Positions 7,132 through 13,766 of a DNA stretch of 14,626 nt are shown here, in pieces. Under the pieces are notes generated by a model, which had not been told where the DNA came from, searched no databases, and saw only the letters and a program-made list of their open reading frames with translations. Within the stretch, counting starts at the first letter, position 1; the number at the start of each line of letters is the position of its first letter. This DNA is from an uncultured Pseudobdellovibrionaceae bacterium (GTDB taxonomy: Bacteria; Bdellovibrionota; Bdellovibrionia; Bdellovibrionales; JAMPXM01), in assembly GCA_934277865.1 (NCBI GenBank), contig CAKQVW010000033.1, positions 1 through 14,626 of the forward strand. The letters are read 5' to 3'. A program made the translations under genes and the position numbers.

Positions 7132-8336
7132 TGAGGCAGCGTTCGAAACACGTGCGTCTTGGAGTCCATACCGCGTGTGTCGTGTCTCTTCTGTTGGGAA
7201 TGACTCAGACCGGCCGTGCACAAGATTGCGACGCGCAGTTTGTGGACATGCGTCCGCACGAAGCCAGCGCCAGGCTTTCGGTGGAGACTTGGGAGGCACG
7301 ATCATCGGAAGCCAAAGTGGCCTCAACCTTGGCGATGATCGGAGAAAGCGGCCTACCGAAGCTCAACGGTAAGGCGTGGAAAAAAGATGGTGAGCTGAAG
7401 CTGGGATTGAAAAATCAAGATGGTGGCACCTTGCTGGCGACCTATCGAATCGATGGTTCGGTGGATGGTGCGCTTCCAAGGCTGGTTGAGCTTGAGGTGC
7501 GTGGAAAGGGAACGGCCAATGTTTTGATTTCGGCCGAGCCTGTCGAAGCCACCACGGGACGGTTGCGTCCCGAAGTGGCTGTGCATCCGCTGGTGGCATC
7601 GGTTCGTAAAGAACTTCCGTTGGAACTGAGTTCCGAGCTGACGACGTTCTTGCGCGACCACATCGACATTCTCGACTACGCCGAGTCGAAGGACTTCCGT
7701 TCACTCGCACAGAGCAAAAATCCATCACTGGATCTCCGTAAGCTTCGCATGACGTTGAAAGGTCGATGGATCAAGGAAGTCATTTCCAAAGACTTGGTGA
7801 AGCAGATTTTCCGTGGCGTGCTGTTTGGCGGTGTGGTGTTTGGATCGTCCGTTTTGGCGGTGATGTTTACGGGCGAAGATCAAAAAACGCCAAAGACCGC
7901 ACTTGATGCGATGGCGGCCTTGCTTTTAGTGGAAATTGCCAACATGGAAGCGGAAGCTGGAGTGCAAGTTCCGGACGGAGAAAAGCTGCGTTTGGTGGCC
8001 GAGGCCACCAAGCTTCCGCGCAAGTCGGCGGAGGGTGAGATTCTTCAGCTGCAGAACATCGAAGTCGCATCCACGCTGAATTCGCGTTTAGACCGAGGAC
8101 CCGAGAAGTTCTGGGTCATGGATAAACAGTCGAAGCGAATTTTTGTAGGCCTTGCTGAAGTCGTGCACGACGTGAAAGTTCGTGGAGGAAAGTCTTCCGA
8201 GCCACGGGTTGAGTTGAATACCAGAGCCTTGGTGGAGATTCGTGCCAGCGATATGCCGACTACCTATCAGGTCGCGCTGAAGCGCTTCCAAATTGAACAA
8301 AACAAAACTGAAAAAATCGAAACTGAAAAGAAATGA
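7128..8336 (+). CDS. Exported protein of unknown function with one internal hydrophobic segment
   Basis: I do not recognise this 402-residue protein. It begins with a Sec-type signal: basic n-region (RQRSKHVR), hydrophobic core (about 12-25) and GRA-Q, a plausible cleavage site after residue 31. Residues 35-225 look soluble and of mixed alpha/beta character. Residues 229-248 (GVLFGGVVFGSSVLAVMF and flanks) form a glycine-rich hydrophobic stretch long enough for one membrane helix. About 150 residues follow, ending in a charged, lysine/glutamate-rich tail. If the signal is cleaved and the inner segment spans the membrane, the mature N-terminal domain would be periplasmic and the C-terminal part cytoplasmic; a membrane-associated periplasmic protein is the alternative. 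The only cysteine outside the signal is C34. It overlaps the DUF2252 gene by 4 bases (ATGA) and runs almost into the next gene, so it probably acts with both. The ATG at 7131 is an equally good start. Confidence 0.82.
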   Translation: MMRQRSKHVRLGVHTACVVSLLLGMTQTGRAQDCDAQFVDMRPHEASARLSVETWEARSSEAKVASTLAMIGESGLPKLNGKAWKKDGELKLGLKNQDGGTLLATYRIDGSVDGALPRLVELEVRGKGTANVLISAEPVEATTGRLRPEVAVHPLVASVRKELPLELSSELTTFLRDHIDILDYAESKDFRSLAQSKNPSLDLRKLRMTLKGRWIKEVISKDLVKQIFRGVLFGGVVFGSSVLAVMFTGEDQKTPKTALDAMAALLLVEIANMEAEAGVQVPDGEKLRLVAEATKLPRKSAEGEILQLQNIEVASTLNSRLDRGPEKFWVMDKQSKRIFVGLAEVVHDVKVRGGKSSEPRVELNTRALVEIRASDMPTTYQVALKRFQIEQNKTEKIETEKK

Positions 8337-8338
8337 CC

Positions 8339-8343
8339 GGGAG
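8339..8343 (+). promoter_or_regulatory. Shine-Dalgarno that decides the start of the third insert gene
   Basis: GGGAG lies 7 bases before the ATG at 8351, 4 before the one at 8348 and 1 before the one at 8345. The ATG at 8333, which overlaps the preceding stop as ATGA, has only AAAAG-like sequence ahead of it. This favours 8351 as the main start. Confidence 0.55.
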
Positions 8344-8350
8344 AATGATG

Positions 8351-9910
8351 ATGAAACTTCGTTTCAAGCAGAGAGCGATTTTGGCGGCGATCGCGGCACC
8401 CCTAGCATTTTCCGCAGCCCAGGCTTCGGCGACAAGTGGCGCTGAGATGCGATACATCCATCCAACTCCTCAAGGTGGTGTGGACGAAGTCTGTATCGTG
8501 CCGTCGTACTATGAGACCCAAGATCTGAAATATGTGGATCTCGATTCGGACCGCGAAGACGAAATGAAACTCTGCCGCCTGACCATGTACGAGGGCATGG
8601 CAAACAAAGTGAAAATCGAGCGTGTCGGCACGCTGAACCTCGATCCAGTGCCGGCCAAGGAGATCCTGGCGTGCCCGAAGTTCAATAGCACAAATCCGGG
8701 TACCAACTTCGTGGAGATTCCAAAAGGAATGTCATACACGGAGGCCAAGGCCGCATTCTGCGTACCTAAAGAAAAAGTCGATGGCGAATACAAAGAGGAC
8801 TACGATCTCGATGCGAAGTTTAAGTCGACGATTTCGTGCTCATCGACGGCCTCGGCCTTGGGGTATTACCATCTGTCGCGTCTCTTGGGCGGAGCCGGTC
8901 GTGTGCCAGTTTCCGTGTTGCGAACAATGGCCCGTGAGTCACATCATCAGATCGCCAAAGACGCCACCGACTTTTTTGGTTCCAGCAAGGACTTGATCGC
9001 GACCAACTGGCGAAACTTTCTTGCGGCTTCGAACAATGCGGCGGCAGGTAAACCGAATGCGAAGCTCTATACCGATGGCGGTCGCGTGCTTTATGGCGGT
9101 CTTCAGAAAAATCTGAAGGGTGAAGACAAGTACACGGAAGTGAGCGGAGTTGGCCCTTACGATGGTCGCTATGCGCGGTTCATGCAGCAGCGACCATTTC
9201 AGCTGGTGGCGGATAGTCGTTCGGTCGAACAAATTGCGGGCCGAGAATTTTCGGAAGCCGCGCAAACGATTGTGCAAATGCAGGACGTGTCCGACATGGT
9301 GCTGATGGACACATTGATGGCGCAAGATGATCGAATCGGGAATATCCACGTGAAGCCATGGGTGCTTGAGAAAGGGACAACGAGCTTGCGCAAGCTGAAG
9401 AAGGCCGAAGAGACGGCATTGAAGGCGTATAAAAAGCAGCTCTTGGCTGAGCTCAAAAAGCGCAACCCACGACTGAAAGAAGTCCAGTTCACGCGCGAGG
9501 TGGCGCTGAAGGCGTCGGCCGTCGTGTTCCCACAAGGCGAGGCGACCTTGGTAGCGGCGATGCACATGAAAGACAACGACTGCGGAGCGGATGTCGATGT
9601 TCGCGGAAACCAGATGCGTCGTCACAACGCTCTTGAGGCGATTCGTCACATGAATCCGGAAACCTATAAGCGTTTCCTCAAGTTCGCAGTCGAAGTCGAC
9701 AGTGGTCGCTTCAAGCCGTTTGCTCTTCAGAACCTCACGTATCGCGAGAAGGATTACGAAGGAACCCGCTATTCTTTGCGTGAAAATGTGCGCCATGCGG
9801 CTCAGGTTCTGATTAAGGCCTGTGAGAGCGGCGATCTGAAGCTGGATCTTGTGCTCAGCTTTGATGCAAACGGGACCTATCAGAAACCAGCTCCGGTAGC
9901 TTGCCGATAG
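8351..9910 (+). CDS. Exported cysteine-containing protein with kinase-like C-terminal half, function unknown
   Basis: From the chosen start the protein has 519 residues. It opens with a classic Sec signal peptide (MKLRFKQR, hydrophobic core, AQASA cleavage site near residue 27). The N-terminal part (about 30-160) is unrecognised and holds five of eight cysteines (48, 75, 108, 137, 163; the others are 411, 491, 518). The even number would suit disulphides outside the cytoplasm. From about 168 the text resembles secreted or atypical kinases of the FAM20/PI4K/HipA type: a helix ending YYHLSRLLG followed by RVPVSVLR (175-191), then LMDTLMAQDDRIGNIHV (318-334), like the LxDxLxxNxDRHxGN catalytic loop (D327, N331), then HMKDNDCG (405-412), like the metal-binding DNG/DFG segment (D408). 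No clear glycine-rich loop is seen and the nucleotide lysine is uncertain (perhaps the AKFKS stretch near 155-159), so it could be a pseudokinase. The start at 8351 is chosen for its Shine-Dalgarno; 8333 would add six residues. ftsW follows after 36 bases. The open frame is certain; the kinase assignment is about 0.45. Confidence 0.8.
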   Translation: MKLRFKQRAILAAIAAPLAFSAAQASATSGAEMRYIHPTPQGGVDEVCIVPSYYETQDLKYVDLDSDREDEMKLCRLTMYEGMANKVKIERVGTLNLDPVPAKEILACPKFNSTNPGTNFVEIPKGMSYTEAKAAFCVPKEKVDGEYKEDYDLDAKFKSTISCSSTASALGYYHLSRLLGGAGRVPVSVLRTMARESHHQIAKDATDFFGSSKDLIATNWRNFLAASNNAAAGKPNAKLYTDGGRVLYGGLQKNLKGEDKYTEVSGVGPYDGRYARFMQQRPFQLVADSRSVEQIAGREFSEAAQTIVQMQDVSDMVLMDTLMAQDDRIGNIHVKPWVLEKGTTSLRKLKKAEETALKAYKKQLLAELKKRNPRLKEVQFTREVALKASAVVFPQGEATLVAAMHMKDNDCGADVDVRGNQMRRHNALEAIRHMNPETYKRFLKFAVEVDSGRFKPFALQNLTYREKDYEGTRYSLRENVRHAAQVLIKACESGDLKLDLVLSFDANGTYQKPAPVACR

Positions 9911-9946
9911 TCCGGACCAATGGCGAGAAGGTAGACGAAGGCCGCC

Positions 9947-11110
9947 ATGACCTTTACTCTGAAGGTCATGGAAAACCGCCGCGTCGTAACGGGTCTCTGG
10001 TTGGCAGCTTTCGCTCTCCTCGGACTCGGCATCGTTCAAGTTTATACTTCAAGTTACATCTTCGCGATTGAAGCCCGTGGTGACGGGCTTTTTTTCGTTC
10101 GGCGGCAGATTCTGTTTGCGGGAATCTCGTTTGCGCTGATGGGTTTTGTCGCGTTCACCCCCTTTCGCTGGATCGAGCGACTTGGATGGTGGCTTTGGCC
10201 GACGGCTGCAATCGGTGTCGCAATGACGTTGATACCGGGGCTTGGCGTTCGCGCTGGCGGAGCGGCTCGTTGGATCAACCTTCCTGGGTCGAACGTCTTC
10301 GAACCAGCCGAGCTGGTGAAAGTGGCGCTGCCGCTGTTTTTAGCGACCGTCATTGCGCGCACAAGTGCGTCCGTCGGTCGCGGTTTGGATGATCGGCCGC
10401 AATGGCTTCCAGGTCTTCCGCTGCTGTGGCGATTTTTGGTCACGATGTTTTTGATTGTCGCACCGATGTTGCTTTTGTTGCGTCAACCAGACTTCGGAAC
10501 CTTTGCGATCGCCTCGGCAACAATCTTCGCGGTGCTTTTTGTTTTTGGTCTGCCATGGGGTTGGATCGCGGCCAGCGCGGCGGTTGCCGCCCCTGCGTTT
10601 TATATTCTCATCATGCAAGTACCCTATCGAAAAGCTCGTGTGCTGGCGTTTCTTGATCCTTGGTCGGTGTCCGATTCCAAGGGATTTCAGGTGATCCAGT
10701 CGATGCTCAGTCTTCGCTCTGGAGGACTAACTGGGGCGGGGTTGGGCGAAGGGCAGGGGAAACTCTTCTTCTTGCCAGAGGCACACACGGATTTCACGCT
10801 TGCCGTCCTAGGTGAGGAGATGGGTTTCCTTGGTGTTGCGACTTTGCTGGCGCTTTATGGCTTTTGTCTGCTGCGTGCGTTTCGGCTGGCGGCCCGTGCG
10901 GAAGAGGCGTTTGAGCGTGCCCTTGCCACAGGTCTTGCCACGGTCTTCGGTCTCTCGGTGTTTGTGAATGCCGGAGTTGCGATGGGTCTACTTCCAACGA
11001 AGGGACTGACACTTCCATTTATGTCGTATGGTGGAAGCTCGGCCGTCATGTCAGGCCTGCTGTTTGGATTGCTTTTGTCGCTTGAGCGGTTGGATCGGGG
11101 TCGAGCGTGA
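9947..11110 (+). CDS. ftsW: Septal peptidoglycan glycosyltransferase FtsW (SEDS family)
   Basis: FtsW is the multi-pass inner-membrane SEDS enzyme that polymerises lipid II at the division site with its partner PBP. The 387-residue protein has about ten hydrophobic segments and SEDS signatures: GGAARWI (104-110), EPAELVK (119-125), RQPDFGT (179-185), YRKARVLAFLDPW (227-239), GAGLGEGQGK (263-272), LPEAHTDF (276-283, with the conserved D282) and LPTKGLTLPFMSYGGSS (349-365). The location next to murG supports FtsW over RodA. The ATG at 9947 has GAAGG 5 bases upstream (9937-9941); an in-frame ATG at 9968 is a less likely alternative. It lies 36 bases after the third insert gene without a terminator, so it is probably in the same transcript. 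Its TGA overlaps the murG GTG by four bases. A terminator-like hairpin lies inside codons 42-50. Confidence 0.96.
   Translation: MTFTLKVMENRRVVTGLWLAAFALLGLGIVQVYTSSYIFAIEARGDGLFFVRRQILFAGISFALMGFVAFTPFRWIERLGWWLWPTAAIGVAMTLIPGLGVRAGGAARWINLPGSNVFEPAELVKVALPLFLATVIARTSASVGRGLDDRPQWLPGLPLLWRFLVTMFLIVAPMLLLLRQPDFGTFAIASATIFAVLFVFGLPWGWIAASAAVAAPAFYILIMQVPYRKARVLAFLDPWSVSDSKGFQVIQSMLSLRSGGLTGAGLGEGQGKLFFLPEAHTDFTLAVLGEEMGFLGVATLLALYGFCLLRAFRLAARAEEAFERALATGLATVFGLSVFVNAGVAMGLLPTKGLTLPFMSYGGSSAVMSGLLFGLLLSLERLDRGRA
10071..10095 (+). terminator. Terminator-like hairpin inside ftsW
   Basis: AAGCCCGT (10071-10078) and ACGGGCTT (10083-10090) form a perfect 8-bp stem around the tetraloop GGTG, and five further T residues follow (10091-10095; the T run counting the stem is seven). 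Its shape is that of a rho-independent terminator, but it lies about 125 bases inside ftsW, where it encodes an EARGDGLFF stretch. Translating ribosomes would normally prevent folding, so it could act as an attenuator or polarity site, or be a coincidence of codon choice at a conserved protein segment. Confidence 0.35.
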
Positions 11111-12285
11111 GCGCGGGCGAAAGGGGCGTCGCCGCCTCAGCCACTTCCAAGGGCTCTTCCAAGACCGTGGTGATCGCAGGCGGCGGCACGGGCGGACATA
11201 TCTACCCAGGCCTTGCTGTGGCAAAGGACCTCGCCAGTCGAGGTTATGACGTGCATTGGGTGGGTGCCACTGGCGGTTTAGAAGAAAAGATCGTCACGCA
11301 CGCAGGTCTGCCGCTGCATCTGATTCGAATCGGAAAACTTCATAGCAGTGTCGGCCTTGTTGATCAGATCAAAACGGTTCTTGGCTTACCGCTGGCGTTT
11401 CTGCAGGCGCTGGGTTTGGCACTGCGGCTGAAGCCACACGCCGTGCTTGGAGTTGGTGGGTTTGCGTCTGGACCATTTCTCTTTGTTTCCGCACTGTTGC
11501 GATATCGCACTGTCATTTGGGAGCCCAATGCGCATGCCGGGCTTGCTAACCGCTGGCTTTCCAAGATTGTCGACGAGTGCCTTTTGGTTTTTGAAGCAGC
11601 CTCGCGCGATCTAAAAGGCAAGCGTGTGCACCGTGTTGGTCTTCCTGTGCGAGACTCGATTCATCCACGATCGCGCGAGGAGCTTACCGATCGTAAGTTT
11701 CGTGTTCTGGTGTTCGGCGGAAGCCAAGGTGCACGTGCGATCAATCGTGTGGTGGCCGACTGGGTAGAAAAAACGGGTCTCGCCGACGGCACTGTTCATC
11801 TCGTCCACCAAACCGGCAAATATGACTACCAAGAAATCTCGGCGCGCTACGAGGCGTGGAAAGCTGCGCGGCGAGCCGAAGGTCTCACCGAGGCGCAGTT
11901 GCCTCTCGAGTGTCAGGAATATATTCATGACATGGATCAAAGATATGCTTGGGCCGACTTGCTTGTTTGTCGAGCAGGCGCGAGCACCGTTGCCGAAGTC
12001 GCGGCTAGCGGCAAGGCGGCGCTGTTTGTTCCGCTTCCTACGGCGGCTGACAATCACCAGCTAAAAAACGCCGAGGTGCTGGCCAAGGCACATGCCGCTA
12101 TTTTGATTGAGCAGAAAGACTTTGATGTGGCGACACTTGATCAAACGATTCGACGCTTGAGGCAGAATCTGGCAGAACTTGGCGAGCTCGAGAAAAACGT
12201 ACTAAAATTCTCGGCGCCGGGTGCGGCAAGCGCCATCGCGTCGTACGTTTTGGGGCTCCCTCGTTCAGCGAAAGGAAACTCTTAA
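11107..12285 (+). CDS. murG: UDP-GlcNAc:lipid I N-acetylglucosaminyltransferase MurG
   Basis: MurG is the peripheral membrane GT-B glycosyltransferase that adds GlcNAc to lipid I on the cytoplasmic face, giving lipid II, the substrate FtsW polymerises. The 392-residue protein shows GGGTGGHIYPGLAVA (25-39), GATGGLEEKIV (53-63), GVGGFASGP (115-123), EPNAHAGLANRW (139-150; usual form EQNxxPGxxN), FGGSQGAR (203-210) and CRAGASTVAE (288-297), followed by the UDP-GlcNAc-site stretch PLPTAADNHQ. The GTG start at 11107 overlaps the ftsW stop (GTGA) and gives a Ser/Ala-rich extension of about 20 residues before the first conserved strand. A GTG at 11167 would give a more usual N-terminus but has a poorly placed Shine-Dalgarno. 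murC begins directly after the stop. Confidence 0.96.
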   Translation: MSAGERGVAASATSKGSSKTVVIAGGGTGGHIYPGLAVAKDLASRGYDVHWVGATGGLEEKIVTHAGLPLHLIRIGKLHSSVGLVDQIKTVLGLPLAFLQALGLALRLKPHAVLGVGGFASGPFLFVSALLRYRTVIWEPNAHAGLANRWLSKIVDECLLVFEAASRDLKGKRVHRVGLPVRDSIHPRSREELTDRKFRVLVFGGSQGARAINRVVADWVEKTGLADGTVHLVHQTGKYDYQEISARYEAWKAARRAEGLTEAQLPLECQEYIHDMDQRYAWADLLVCRAGASTVAEVAASGKAALFVPLPTAADNHQLKNAEVLAKAHAAILIEQKDFDVATLDQTIRRLRQNLAELGELEKNVLKFSAPGAASAIASYVLGLPRSAKGNS

Positions 12286-13743
12286 GTGAATCCAACTGCC
12301 TCTCGAAGTCTCATGGCCGCACGTGTCCACTTCATCGGGATTGGCGGAATTGGAATGTGCGGACTCGCCGAGCTGCTGCACAACATGGGCTCGACGGTTT
12401 CCGGTTCGGATCTCGCGGACAACGCTCAGATCGCAAGACTTCGTGAACTCGGAATTCAGGTCACGATTGGCCAGCGTGCGGAAAATGTTCGCGGTGCCGA
12501 GGTTGTGGTGTACTCAAGCGCCGTGCGCCCGACGAACCCGGAGTACGAAGAGGCGCGGCGACTGAAGATTCCCTTGATTCCGCGCGCAGAAAGCCTGGCT
12601 GAGATCATGCGACTTAAGCGTGGGGTGGCGGTCGGTGGCTCGCATGGAAAAACCACGACGACATCGATGACCGCGGCGATCTTTCTTGAGGCCCAAGCGA
12701 ATCCGACGATTGTTGTGGGTGGACGTTTGGACTTGATCAAATCCACGGCGCTACTTGGCTCAGGCGAGTGGATGATCGCCGAAGCCGACGAAAGCGATGG
12801 AAGCTTTTCGCGCTTAAGTCCTGAAATCGCGTTGGTGACCAATATCGACAACGACCACCTCGACCACTACGGCACGTTTGAACATCTGAAAAAAGCGTTT
12901 TTTGATTTTGCAGGACGAGTTCCCTTTTATGGAGCGACGGTGGTTTGCTGGGATGATCCGGTCGTGCGTGAAACCTTTGCTCCTTTTGGGAAGCGACTTG
13001 TTCGTTATGGGTTTTCCGAGGAATCGGACCTTCGTATCGAGGGCGAAAAGTCGCGTTACAACGTGTACTTTGGCGGGAAGCTGCTGGGAGAGTTTCGGCT
13101 TCAGGTTCCTGGGCGTCACAATGCTTTGAATGCGGCCGCTGCAATTGCTGTTGCGTTGGAGGCGGGGATAGATTTTGCGACGATCGTGCGTGGCCTCGAT
13201 CGCTTCAATGGTGTTGACCGGCGATTTCAGCACAAAGGGCAAGTTGCTGGGATCGATGTCTTTGACGACTACGGACACCATCCGACCGAAATCGAAGCCG
13301 TGCTTCGTGCCTTTCGCGAACGATACGGTGATCGCAAACTCTTTGTCGCGTTTCAGCCGCATCGCTACTCTCGCACCAAGCTTTGCTGGGAGCAGTTTCA
13401 CACCTGTTTTTCGCAAGCCGATCAGCTCTATCTGGCGGACATCTATGCGGCAGGCGAAGATCCAATCGCCAATGTCGATGCCGACTCCATGCTTCTGGGC
13501 GTGCGAGAGCAAAATAAGAAGTTTCATCCGCGGCAAGGTGCGGATTCGGGGCTGCTGCGCATTGCTTCGAAGTCGGGCTTAACCCCTGTGCTTGCGGAGA
13601 CTGCGGCGCGACTGGCGGCCGACCTGGTGGCCGCTAAGGCCGCTGGCGAAGTGCCTGCACTTTTCACGTTGGGTGCCGGTGATATCTGGAAGCTTTCGGA
13701 TCAGGTGATCCTGGCCCTGCAGCAGGCGACGGGTGCGAAGTGA
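12286..13743 (+). CDS. murC: UDP-MurNAc--L-alanine ligase MurC
   Basis: MurC is the cytoplasmic ligase that attaches L-alanine to UDP-MurNAc, the first peptide step of the pathway. The 485-residue protein has the N-terminal Rossmann motif GIGGIGMCGLAE (18-29), YSSAV (76-80), the P-loop GSHGKTTTT (118-126; most MurC have GTHGKTTT), EADESDGSF (166-174), NIDNDHLDHYG (186-196), GRHNALNA (276-283), DDYGHHPTE (327-335) and QPHRYSRT (357-364). All support MurC rather than another Mur ligase. The GTG at 12286 abuts the murG TAA, with AGGA (12273-12276) 9 bases upstream; an ATG at 12313, just before the first strand, is a possible alternative. The gene ends with a TGA that touches the first possible murB start. 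Confidence 0.97.
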   Translation: MNPTASRSLMAARVHFIGIGGIGMCGLAELLHNMGSTVSGSDLADNAQIARLRELGIQVTIGQRAENVRGAEVVVYSSAVRPTNPEYEEARRLKIPLIPRAESLAEIMRLKRGVAVGGSHGKTTTTSMTAAIFLEAQANPTIVVGGRLDLIKSTALLGSGEWMIAEADESDGSFSRLSPEIALVTNIDNDHLDHYGTFEHLKKAFFDFAGRVPFYGATVVCWDDPVVRETFAPFGKRLVRYGFSEESDLRIEGEKSRYNVYFGGKLLGEFRLQVPGRHNALNAAAAIAVALEAGIDFATIVRGLDRFNGVDRRFQHKGQVAGIDVFDDYGHHPTEIEAVLRAFRERYGDRKLFVAFQPHRYSRTKLCWEQFHTCFSQADQLYLADIYAAGEDPIANVDADSMLLGVREQNKKFHPRQGADSGLLRIASKSGLTPVLAETAARLAADLVAAKAAGEVPALFTLGAGDIWKLSDQVILALQQATGAK

Positions 13744-13756
13744 CAAAAACGGCAAC

Positions 13757-13761
13757 GGAAG
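13757..13761 (+). promoter_or_regulatory. Shine-Dalgarno that favours the internal murB start
   Basis: GGAAG lies 5 bases before the ATG at 13767. The earlier GTG at 13740, which overlaps the murC stop as GTGA, has no clear Shine-Dalgarno ahead of it. Confidence 0.5.
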
Positions 13762-13766
13762 CTGCG

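Noticed and set aside
8939..10039. Long open frame on the minus strand (366 codons) across the third insert gene and the start of ftsW
   Set aside because: It lies opposite two well-supported genes, has no recognisable motifs and a histidine/leucine-rich composition typical of antisense frames.
12814..13536. Minus-strand open frame of 240 codons inside murC
   Set aside because: It is a shadow of murC, whose motifs cover the same stretch.
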